DNA from: Nitrosospira sp963831395
GTDB lineage: Bacteria > Pseudomonadota > Gammaproteobacteria > Burkholderiales > Nitrosomonadaceae
DNA: 64,000 bases
NCBI GenBank assembly: GCA_963831395.1
Contig: CAWHQD010000028.1
Span: forward strand, 1-64,000
Direction of reading: 5' to 3'
This document shows, in pieces, positions 56,496-64,000 of this stretch. Below the pieces are notes generated by a model. The model did not search any database. It was given only the letters and a program-made list of their open reading frames with translations, and was not told where the DNA came from. Numbering within the stretch: the stretch's first letter is position 1; each line of letters starts with the position of its first letter. Position numbers and translations under genes: made by a program.

Positions 56496-56902
56496 GCTAG
56501 CCTCCTAAAGAATACGATTACGAAAAACCACCTGAAAAGACCTGGCGACGCCAACACTTGTATTTCCTTGTCCTGCTCTCAATTTGAAGCAAGAATTGCT
56601 CCGTACTGTAAGTGTTTGATTCAACCGTCGAATTATTATGACCAACGAGGAAAGTGTAAGATATGTCGACACAGCGGCAATCAAGGAGTTGACGGTATCC
56701 AGTTTTGGGATTCGCAAGCAGTGCGACCATAGGCGTCTGTGGCTATCCCTGATTAGAGCAGCTTGGCAGGCTGCCCTCTTACCCCATTGCTCATTCTTCT
56801 CCTGTTTGAGCGCGTTACAGCCTCCCTCATCTCTCAAGCCGGGCGGTAAATCCGCGTCCCGCTTCCTGTATAATTCACTTTTGTATTTTTGAAAGAGTTT
56901 CC
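56496..56902. other. Intergenic region upstream of prfB
   Basis: 407 bp between the PEP-CTERM pseudogene and prfB, carrying both divergent promoters. No gene is supported; a plus-strand 84-codon frame at 56638 lacks a ribosome site. Nothing else recognised. Confidence 0.5.
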
Positions 56903-58007
56903 ATGGAATCTGAAGAACTTAACGCCATCCTCCATCAACTTGAAGATCTCGACAGCCGGGCGACATCATTGCGGAGGTATCTTTGACTTCGATAACAAGC
57001 AAACCCGGCTGAACGAACTCAACCGGATGACGGAAGATCCCGCCATCTGGGACGATAACAAGCGTGCCCAGGAATTGGGCCGCGAGAAAAAAATGCTGGA
57101 AAGCGTTGTCATTAACCTGGAAACAGTCGGGCGGCAGCTCCACGATGCCAAGGATCTATTCCAGATGGCAAACGAAGAGAACGACGACGCTACCCTGCAG
57201 AGTGTCGCCCGCGATATTGCGCAGCTGGAAAAGACAGTGGCGGACATGGAGTTCCGCCGTATGTTTTCCAATCCCATGGACGCGAATAATTGCTTCGTGG
57301 ACATTCAGGCCGGTTCCGGCGGAACGGAAGCTCAGGACTGGGCGGCGATGCTGGAGCGCATGTACCTGCGCTATTGCGAGCGCCGCGATTACACTGTGGA
57401 GGTGATGGAAGAGTCTGCTGGCGAGGTTGCGGGCATCAAGAGCGCAAGTCTCAAAATTTCCGGCGAGTACGCCTACGGTTACCTCCGCACCGAAACCGGC
57501 GTACACCGGCTCGTGCGGAAATCCCCGTTCGATTCCGGTAATCGCCGCCATACCTCCTTTGCCAGCGTATTTGTTTATCCGGAGGTGGATGAGACCATCG
57601 AAATCGACATCAATCCCGCTGATTTACGGGTCGACACATTCCGCGCGTCTGGTGCGGGGGGCCAGCATATCAATAAAACCGACTCGGCCATTCGGATTAC
57701 CCATAATCCCACAGGTATCGTGGTGCAGTGCCAGAGCGGCCGTTCGCAGCACCGTAATCGCGCGGATGCGATGGCTATGCTGAAATCGCGCCTGTACGAG
57801 GCGGAGTTGCGCAAGCGCCATGACGAGAAGCAAGCGATAGAAGACAACAAGACCGACATCGGCTGGGGGCATCAAATACGCTCCTATGTGCTGGATCAGT
57901 CGCGGATCAAGGATTTGCGCACCGGTGTCGAAAGCGGCAATACGCAGGCAATACTTGACGGCGGGCTGGATGATTTCATTGAGGCCAGTTTGAAACAGGG
58001 CATATAG
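56903..58007 (+). CDS. prfB: Peptide chain release factor 2 (programmed +1 frameshift)
   Basis: Class I release factor for UAA and UGA codons. Translation starts at ATG 56903 (MESEELNAILHQLEDLDSR) and after 27 codons meets TGA at 56984, where ribosomes shift +1; the second frame runs from GAC 56985 to 58007, giving about 367 aa. The second frame holds the GGQ motif in SGAGGQHINKTDSAIR and the stop-recognition SPF tripeptide in VRKSPFDSGNRRHTS. The recoding site itself is described separately. lysS follows 9 bp later, as in many proteobacteria. Confidence 0.97.
56973..56987 (+). promoter_or_regulatory. prfB programmed frameshift site
   Basis: GGAGGT (56973-56978), a Shine-Dalgarno-like stimulator, stands two bases before CTT TGA C (56981-56987), the conserved shift site. 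Low RF2 favours the +1 shift and so more RF2, an autoregulatory loop established in E. coli. Confidence 0.95.
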
Positions 58008-58016
58008 GGAGCCACA

Positions 58017-59546
58017 GTGACGGATAACGCTTTAGAGAAAAGCCTGGACGACAAGCTTGATCGGGTTCACGCAGAGATCAAGCTTATTGAAGACCGCCGC
58101 GCCAAGCTGGACGTATTGCGTAAAGCGGGTAATGCCTTTCCCAACGATTTCAGCCGTGAAGATTTTTCATCGGATCTTCATCGGCAATATGGCGAGCATG
58201 CCAATGAAATGCTGGAAGCGGAGCCTCGAGTTGTAAGCGTGGCGGGGCGCATGGTACTAAAGCGCGTGATGGGCAAAGCAAGCTTTGCCACCCTCCAGGA
58301 CATGAGCGGACGGATCCAGCTCTACATCGCCAATGACACTGCCGGCGCAGAGGTTCACGATGCATTCAAGCATTATGACCTTGGCGACATATTGGGCGCT
58401 CAGGGCACACTATTCAGAACCAGGACAGGAGAACTGTCCGTGCGCGTCACGAATCTGCGCTTGCTCACAAAATCACTACGGCCTCTGCCAGAAAAATTTC
58501 ACGGTCTGACCGACCAGGAGCAAAAATACCGCCAGCGCTATCTCGACCTTATCACCAACGACAATAGCCGAAGAGTATTTATCACACGATCCAGGATCAT
58601 CCAATCCATTCGCGAATTTCTGGTCGCGCGCAGTTATCTGGAAGTGGAGACACCGATGATGCATCCAATCCCCGGCGGCGCGGCGGCACGGCCTTTCGTC
58701 ACTCACCACAACGCGCTGGATACTCGATTGTATCTTCGTATTGCGCCGGAGCTTTACTTGAAGCGTCTGGTGATTGGCGGCATGGAAAGAGTGTTCGAAA
58801 TCAATCGAAGTTTCAGAAATGAAGGAATCTCCACCCGGCATAATCCGGAGTTCACCATGCTGGAATTTTATGAAGCCTACCGGGATTACACTTACTTGAT
58901 GGATCTTACTGAAACGATGCTGCGGGAATTGGCGGCAAAGGTTCTAGGCACAACCAGGATAAGCTATCAGGGACGCGAGATTGACCTTGCACAACCGTTC
59001 GAACGGCTCACCATCGTTCAGGCCATCCTGAAATTTCATCCGGAATATACCGGTGCGCAACTTGGCGAACGATCATTCCTGATCAAAACACTGCAGGGCC
59101 TCGGAATTGCCTATAAACCCGAAGACGGCATCGGCGGATTACAGCTCGCGTTATTTGACGAAACCACCGAACACTTATTGTTTGCCCCCACTTTTATCGT
59201 CGCATACCCCGCCGAAGTTTCTCCGCTCGCACGACGCAACGATATCGATCCTGCGGTAACCGACCGGTTCGAGCTTTACATTGCGGGGCGCGAAATCGCC
59301 AATGGGTTTTCCGAATTGAACGACGCTGAAGATCAGGCGTCGCGTTTCCTGGAACAGGCGAACGCCAAGGAGGCCGGCGACATCGAGGCGATGCACTACG
59401 ACGCTGATTACATCCGGGCGCTTGAATATGGCCTGCCTCCCACCGCAGGCGAAGGTATCGGCATAGACCGCCTGGTCATGCTATTTACCGATAGCCCGAG
59501 CATTCGCGACGTTATTCTGTTTCCGCAACTGCGGCGTGAAGATTGA
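58017..59546 (+). CDS. lysS: Lysine--tRNA ligase, class II
   Basis: Charges tRNA-Lys. 509 aa, typical length. The N-terminal OB-fold anticodon domain (VAGRMVLKRVMGKASFATLQDMSGRIQLY) is followed by the class II core: motif 1 around IRSFLVARSYLEVETPMMHPIPGGA-like sequence (REFLVARSYLEVETPMM), motif 2 FEINRSFRNEGISTRHNPEFTMLEFY (about residues 260-285) and motif 3 GIGIDRLVMLFTDSPSIRDVILFP. The start is GTG 58017 with GGGAG six bases upstream. Confidence 0.97.
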   Translation: MTDNALEKSLDDKLDRVHAEIKLIEDRRAKLDVLRKAGNAFPNDFSREDFSSDLHRQYGEHANEMLEAEPRVVSVAGRMVLKRVMGKASFATLQDMSGRIQLYIANDTAGAEVHDAFKHYDLGDILGAQGTLFRTRTGELSVRVTNLRLLTKSLRPLPEKFHGLTDQEQKYRQRYLDLITNDNSRRVFITRSRIIQSIREFLVARSYLEVETPMMHPIPGGAAARPFVTHHNALDTRLYLRIAPELYLKRLVIGGMERVFEINRSFRNEGISTRHNPEFTMLEFYEAYRDYTYLMDLTETMLRELAAKVLGTTRISYQGREIDLAQPFERLTIVQAILKFHPEYTGAQLGERSFLIKTLQGLGIAYKPEDGIGGLQLALFDETTEHLLFAPTFIVAYPAEVSPLARRNDIDPAVTDRFELYIAGREIANGFSELNDAEDQASRFLEQANAKEAGDIEAMHYDADYIRALEYGLPPTAGEGIGIDRLVMLFTDSPSIRDVILFPQLRRED

Positions 59547-59692
59547 GAAGCATCTGGATTGACCTGCCGCGAACGCCTTGGTAAGTTCGGTATCTGGCAA
59601 CGGAGCAACGGATTATTGTGGAAACGGTAGAGCGCGGCAGGGTTTGATTTCGTGGATGCAATATAACTGCCAATGACAGAGGAGCGTAAGCA

Positions 59693-59902
59693 ATGCAAAC
59701 TGAAATCATGAAAGTTAAAGGCATGACCTGTATGGGTTGCGTTAACAGCGTAAAAAACGTTCTGGAGAAAATACCGGGCGTAAGCAGTTCAGAGGTTTCG
59801 CTGGAGCAAGGCCAGGTTACGATTCAGTATGATGGCGACATGACGGGTACAGATCAGTTCAGGGAGGCCATCGAGGGTGCGGGTTTTGAAGTCGTCAATT
59901 AG
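59693..59902 (+). CDS. Heavy-metal-associated (copper chaperone-like) protein
   Basis: 69-aa HMA-fold protein. The metal-binding motif GMTCMGCVNSVKNVL (CxxC, about residues 11-25) and the ferredoxin-like pattern ending in REAIEGAGFEVVN match CopZ-like copper chaperones. ATG 59693 is preceded by GAGGAG. No copper ATPase gene is near, so its partner is elsewhere; copper as the metal is inferred from the family. Confidence 0.9.
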   Translation: MQTEIMKVKGMTCMGCVNSVKNVLEKIPGVSSSEVSLEQGQVTIQYDGDMTGTDQFREAIEGAGFEVVN

Positions 59903-59974
59903 GCAAGGCGCCGAGTAATACCTTTACTACGGGAATGATAGGCAAAAAAAGAGGATGAACGGCCTGCTTTGGGT

Positions 59975-60967
59975 TTAACCGCAATATCCGTTAGCCTGGA
60001 ACCAGTTCATCGCATCCTCAAGCGCTTCTGCGGCGGGTCGATACCGATACCCCAAATCACGCATTGCCTTGTCACTGGAATAAAACATCTTCTTTTTCGC
60101 CATGCATACGCCATCCACCGTGGCTCGCGGTTCAACATTCGTTACCATCGCCATTTTTTCCATTAGCCACGCGGCTGGCAATACCAGTTTGACCGGCAGG
60201 TTCAGCCGTTTTGTCCGCTTGCCGCTTATCTCGTCGATTGTCTGCAAAATTTGCAGTAATGTCATATTTTCTCCACCCAGGATATAACGCTCTCCTGGTT
60301 TCCCATGCGTGTAAGCCAGAAGGTGGCCATACGCAATGTCATCTGCATGCGCAATATTTAATCCGGTATTTACATAGGCCGGCATTCGACCGCATAAGGT
60401 GTCAACCACTATGCGCCCCGTGGGCGTGGGTTTGATATCGCGCGGTCCTACCGGTGTAGAAGGGTTCACTATGACCAGGGGCAGCATATGCTCATCGGTC
60501 ATTTGCTGAACGACTTGTTCCGCCATGAATTTTGACCGCTTGTAATGCCCCGTCATGGAAAAGAGACTCGAAGGGGTGTCTTCGTTGGCAAGATTGCCGT
60601 CCTGGCCCGTCCCCAGCGTTGCCACACTGCTTGTATATACCATGCGTTTCATTCCAGCCTCGGCTGCAGCGAGTATCAGCGCCCGGGTTCCCCTTACATT
60701 GATGTCATACATCGTTTCCGGGTTCGGTACCCAGAGACGATAGTCCGCGGCAACATGAAATAGATTATCGCAACCAGCTATCGCGCGTTTCAACGATGGG
60801 GCGGAGCGCAAGTCGCCCTCGCAGATTTCCACAGGTAGCTTGTCAAGATTTCGCCGATCGCTTCCCGGTCTGACCAGGCATCGCACTTCGTGATCTGCAT
60901 TGAGCAGGCAGCGCGCGACCGCCGACCCAACAAATCCATTTGCACCCGTAACCAATGATTTCACCAT
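59975..60967 (-). CDS. hpnA: Hopanoid-associated sugar epimerase HpnA-like
   Basis: Extended SDR (NAD(P)-dependent epimerase/reductase) of 330 aa. N-terminal VTGANGFVGSAVARCLL is the nucleotide-binding fold, and YTSSVATLG then GHYKRSKFMAEQVV contains the catalytic Tyr-x3-Lys. INVRGTRALILAAAEAGMKRM and VNPSTPVGPRDIKPTPTGRIVVD are typical of HpnA, which is linked to hopanoid biosynthesis loci. No other hopanoid gene is nearby here. It is preceded by AAGGAGG close to the start; GTG 60964 is an alternative start. Confidence 0.85.
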   Translation of the reverse strand: MVKSLVTGANGFVGSAVARCLLNADHEVRCLVRPGSDRRNLDKLPVEICEGDLRSAPSLKRAIAGCDNLFHVAADYRLWVPNPETMYDINVRGTRALILAAAEAGMKRMVYTSSVATLGTGQDGNLANEDTPSSLFSMTGHYKRSKFMAEQVVQQMTDEHMLPLVIVNPSTPVGPRDIKPTPTGRIVVDTLCGRMPAYVNTGLNIAHADDIAYGHLLAYTHGKPGERYILGGENMTLLQILQTIDEISGKRTKRLNLPVKLVLPAAWLMEKMAMVTNVEPRATVDGVCMAKKKMFYSSDKAMRDLGYRYRPAAEALEDAMNWFQANGYCG

Positions 60968-61203
60968 GCCTCCTTATCCAACTCCCGAACTCCTGTATGG
61001 ACTTTAAAAGCCGCGATTGAAATTCGCATTGCTGTGGTGCTCCATAGCTTTTTATCTTATTCGACTAAAACGTGGTGATCGGGGGATGATACAAACAGTG
61101 AAAAACGATGGACATCAAGGCGGAGTGCAACAATCCGAAACGTTCGCGTATCTCTATGCCGGCAGTTTGAACAACGGGACAAACACGTTCCTTACCTCTC
61201 AAA

Positions 61204-62850
61204 TCATAAGTGGCGTTTGGCCAGATGCTTCTCCACATCTTCCTTGCTGAAGCCCAGAGCGGCCGCGACCCGGTCGGCATGGCTTACCCGTGATACACCG
61301 GGGATAAGGCGAAAAGTCGGTCCCCCGGGCAGAAACTCTCCCTGGAGATAGCGGCCGATTCCCTTGTCCTGCAAGCGCTCACATAACTCGTGGTTATGGG
61401 TGACAAGCAATGTGCTTGCGCCCAGCTCGTAAAACCCTGCGAGAACGTACTCGGAAAGTTCCATTTTCTCTTCGAATGTCGTACCTTCCGAAAGCTCGTC
61501 CAGTACTACCAGGCTTCGAGCCGTGGAGCTGAAGAAAATCTCGCGCGTGCGTTTCAGTTCATGACCGAAGCGTCCTATTCCCTCATCCAGGTGGCCAGGG
61601 TCCGGCACCTGGTAAAAAATACGTTCCGCCAGAACCAGGCTTCCGCCTGCCGCGGGAATATAGCAGCCGATCTGCCCCAGTAGCTGAACCTGTACCACGG
61701 TTTTACAGTAAGCTGTCTTGCCTCCGCTATTGGGCCCCGTAATTACCAGCAGCCGTCCGGCATCGTCAAGTGAAATATCGTTCGGCACATAGCCCGGGTT
61801 GGTTCTGGCAAGCAGCGGATTTCTCGCTCCGGTAACAGTGAGGGAATGCCTTTCGCTCTCGAGTATCTCCGGCAGCGCCATCTTGCCGCCAAAGGTTTGC
61901 GAATAGCGATGAAAGGATAATATCTCGTCGATCATGCCCAGTGTTTCCAGCGCGCGTGCCAGTTCTGGACTGTGCTTGAACAGCTTGCGCAGGGGGTAGA
62001 TGACGGAATCGCGATCGGAGGCGGCGATGGCAATCAGGACGACCGGTAGAACCGGTAACGCCAGCAGGAGTATTCCATATCCCAGATAACCGATTCCAAA
62101 ACTGGCCAGCACACCCTGGAAGAAATAAAGGGCGGCACTTACCGCTATCAGCACGAACAACATTGGAAAAAGCTTGAACATCGATGGCCTGAAGCGCGGG
62201 AGGGGCGCAAAGCGGGGCTTTTCTTCCCGCGTCCTGAATTTCCCTTCCGCAGGATAGACCGGCCCGCGCATCAGCGAGTAAATACGCGAGTTCCCAAAGT
62301 CGCGAATGGCGTCGAACAAGGTACGCAAATACGCGCTTTGCGGCTGCGGCAGGATTGCCACTGTCTCCACCAGATCGATCACAAAGCCGGTACCATCAAT
62401 AAATTGATGGTACCCATAACCGCTGAACTCCATTTCACCTTTACCGGCTCTGGAATTGTCTATGGCGAAACCACCGGTAAAAGTACCATAGAGCAACTCG
62501 TAAAGGGATTTTTCTCCGCGCGCCATTTCCTCGATGAAGTGCCGCAACGCCTCATGGAGAACCGGGTTTGATTCCAACTCCCGTAAGGCGTCCTGTTTTT
62601 TTCGCGTTACCGCGGCATCTGTCCCTGGCCGCGCCAGCGAGCGGTAAAGCACGCATTGCCCGGCATGAGTGACGGCATGATTGATCGAATCGAATAATTG
62701 CTCTGTTTCGATTGCGTCGAAAGTCTTGGGGTCCAGCACGCCTTTGTCTGTATCTCCCGGACGAGTGTCTCGAACGCGAACGGGCCGGTCGCTGCTTGAA
62801 AGGATGGACGGCTGACTCGAGTATGAATCGGGTGCCTCTGTCACGCTCAT
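61204..62850 (-). CDS. Membrane-anchored MutS-family ATPase
   Basis: 548-aa protein with a MutS core/lever-like region (FDAIETEQLFDSINHAVTHAGQCVLYRSLARPG), two or three hydrophobic segments at about residues 220-285 (FPMLFVLIAVSAALYFFQGVLA; GYGILLLALPVLPVVLIAIAA), and a C-terminal MutS ATPase: Walker A ITGPNSGGKTAY (about 370), Walker B SLVVLDELSEGT and the STLLVTHNHEL switch. The mismatch-binding N-terminal domain of MutS is missing and the membrane segments are unusual, so a role in mismatch repair is unlikely. It belongs to the poorly studied MutS-related group. Confidence 0.85.
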   Translation of the reverse strand: MSVTEAPDSYSSQPSILSSSDRPVRVRDTRPGDTDKGVLDPKTFDAIETEQLFDSINHAVTHAGQCVLYRSLARPGTDAAVTRKKQDALRELESNPVLHEALRHFIEEMARGEKSLYELLYGTFTGGFAIDNSRAGKGEMEFSGYGYHQFIDGTGFVIDLVETVAILPQPQSAYLRTLFDAIRDFGNSRIYSLMRGPVYPAEGKFRTREEKPRFAPLPRFRPSMFKLFPMLFVLIAVSAALYFFQGVLASFGIGYLGYGILLLALPVLPVVLIAIAASDRDSVIYPLRKLFKHSPELARALETLGMIDEILSFHRYSQTFGGKMALPEILESERHSLTVTGARNPLLARTNPGYVPNDISLDDAGRLLVITGPNSGGKTAYCKTVVQVQLLGQIGCYIPAAGGSLVLAERIFYQVPDPGHLDEGIGRFGHELKRTREIFFSSTARSLVVLDELSEGTTFEEKMELSEYVLAGFYELGASTLLVTHNHELCERLQDKGIGRYLQGEFLPGGPTFRLIPGVSRVSHADRVAAALGFSKEDVEKHLAKRHL

Positions 62851-63377
62851 AGTTATTGGCCTTTCTGACTGTCAAGCTACCTATTCGATTGGAAGTAACA
62901 CGGCATGGCGACATACGAGTGTCGAGGACCGCAATCGCGCCCGCTTGACTTGACTGCAATGCCCGGGTGCGAGCAAAGCTCAGGATAATTACCGGATAAC
63001 TTCGAGTTGAAATTATCCTGCATTCCTATTTTGAGCTTATCTTGCAGACTCGGCAATGCAAAATGTTCTCAAACTGGCGAAGTACTCCGGAACAGGCAAA
63101 CGCTGCCTGTGAGGTCCGAGCGGTCTGTACAGTGCGGACGCTGCCGTTCGCTTTAGGTTCGGCCTGAAACTCCTCGACTGGAACCAGGCCTGAAGCGCTG
63201 AAAAATCTAACACTCAACCGCATACGCGTCAATGTGCGGGGAAAGCCAATGTTTGAAACTTCATCCGGAGATCCGCCTGGGTCCGGCTACCGGAGAGCAC
63301 TGAAGAAGTACCGGTATCGAGAACATGCTCCTTCGCAAGAGCAACTTTCGAATCCGAACGGAACGGATCAGAACGGG
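62851..63377. other. Intergenic region upstream of the MutS-like gene
   Basis: 527 bp. A minus-strand frame at 63026-63232 (68 codons, ATG inside it without a ribosome site) has no recognisable content; a plus-strand frame at 63234 overlaps the TolC gene. A short hairpin CAGGCA/TGCCTG lies near 63100. No gene is called. Confidence 0.5.
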
Positions 63378-64000
63378 CTATTTCATCAATATGTCGTTTA
63401 TCTCGCGCAAATCATCCTCATCCAATTCGCCCGCCTCGGCCTCCAATCTCAACCTAGACATGAGAAAGTTGTAACGCGTTTGGGCAAGGTCTCGTCGCGC
63501 TGAAGAAAACAATTGCTGCGCATTCAATACATCCACTTCGGTTCTGACCCCCACTTCCTGCCCGAGCTTGGTGGAATCCAACTGGCTTTGAGTCGACGCG
63601 AGCGCCTGCTTCAACGCCTTCACCTGAGCGATGCCGTTGGTAACATTAAGGTACTGCTGGCTTACCTGGAGCACACTATTACGCCTTGTATTGTTCATGT
63701 CCTGAAACACCCTTTCCTGCGTGGCCAGCGCTTCGCGTACGCGTGATTGCACTGCAAACCCCTGGAACAACGGGAAACTGACCTGAACACCTATTTCTTT
63801 AGACGTCAGATCAATTGGCCGGCCGGTGATTGCGCCCCCGACACCTTTCTGGTCACTATATACGGCAACGAGATCCACGGTTGGATAGTGTCCCGCCTTG
63901 GCTCGTTCCACGTCCTGTTTTGCGATTTCATATAATGCCTGCTGGACTTTAAGAGCGAGATTATTCTGCTCAGCCACGTTGATCCAGTGCTGCATGTCCG
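63378..64000 (-). CDS. TolC-family outer-membrane channel, 3' part
   Basis: C-terminal half of a TolC-type outer-membrane efflux or type I secretion protein; the frame is open to the right edge (the codon before ATG 63995 is GAC), so the start is off the window. Seen are the second structural repeat: ALKVQQALYEIAKQDVERAKAGHYPTVDLVAVYS, VSFPLFQGFAVQSRVREA and the long coiled-coil VKALKQALASTQSQLDSTKLGQEVGVRTEVDVLNAQQLF, which match the TolC alpha-barrel. Partner pump genes are not visible. Confidence 0.88.
   Translation of the reverse strand, partial: DMQHWINVAEQNNLALKVQQALYEIAKQDVERAKAGHYPTVDLVAVYSDQKGVGGAITGRPIDLTSKEIGVQVSFPLFQGFAVQSRVREALATQERVFQDMNNTRRNSVLQVSQQYLNVTNGIAQVKALKQALASTQSQLDSTKLGQEVGVRTEVDVLNAQQLFSSARRDLAQTRYNFLMSRLRLEAEAGELDEDDLREINDILMK

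Noticed and set aside
63026..63232. Minus-strand 68-codon frame upstream of the MutS-like gene
   Set aside because: No ribosome site and no recognisable sequence.
1..64000. CRISPR arrays, rRNA and tRNA genes
   Set aside because: No regularly spaced direct repeats and no RNA gene cores were recognised by eye; a covariance search could still find small RNAs.

Overview
The window reads as a chromosomal stretch of a betaproteobacterial ammonia oxidiser, most likely Nitrosospira or a close relative (Nitrosomonadaceae). This is inferred from gene content: a frk-sps-sus sucrose operon, paired cyanophycin synthetases, an EpsA-type regulator with PEP-CTERM proteins, hpnA, a glutathione formaldehyde pathway, and the gene order purB / mnmA-nudJ / icd. 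No rRNA, tRNA or CRISPR array was recognised.

Layout. 1-1953: an IS5-family element whose transposase is split by a group II intron; the intron and the IS both run off the left edge. 2.0-5.2 kb: Nudix hydrolase, SrkA kinase, YchJ protein, RIO1-type kinase. 5.3-9.2 kb: grpE-dnaK-dnaJ on the minus strand with two good sigma32 promoters. 9.4-14.9 kb: purB, a GST, mnmA-nudJ, icd, cold-shock protein. 15.2-17.8 kb: clpS-clpA. 17.8-21.9 kb: an accessory islet (decayed beta-helix membrane gene plus an IS30 element) bracketed by two related terminator sequences. 22.0-32.9 kb: a cyanophycin locus (cphA', cphA with an N-terminal frameshift, dodecin, DUF1854 protein and ABC transporter, then a DMT permease), interrupted by a PEP-CTERM remnant and a pair of related non-coding elements. 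33.4-36.8 kb: ovothiol operon ovoA-ovoB. 37-44.3 kb: mixed genes including an Slp lipoprotein, a stand-alone TIR-like protein, RidA and an EpsA-like LuxR regulator. 44.3-49.8 kb: frk-sps-sus, overlapping genes for sucrose synthesis and cleavage. 50-56.5 kb: ubiE, DUF971, a frameshifted NADH-dehydrogenase-like gene, DUF1269 protein, formaldehyde detoxification (adhC-frmB), a decayed PEP-CTERM gene. 56.9-64 kb: prfB with its programmed frameshift, lysS, a copper chaperone, hpnA, a membrane-anchored MutS-like ATPase and the 3' part of a TolC-type channel gene.

Functional themes are proteostasis (GrpE-DnaK-DnaJ, ClpS-ClpA), nitrogen and carbon storage (cyanophycin, sucrose) and thiol or aldehyde stress (ovothiol, glutathione pathway). 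Conserved housekeeping genes are intact, while about ten frameshifts fall in accessory genes (beta-helix gene, IS30, cphA, epsA, NADH dehydrogenase, PEP-CTERM). That pattern fits real decay better than random sequencing error, but only read data can settle it. All calls come from reading the sequence; no database search was run.
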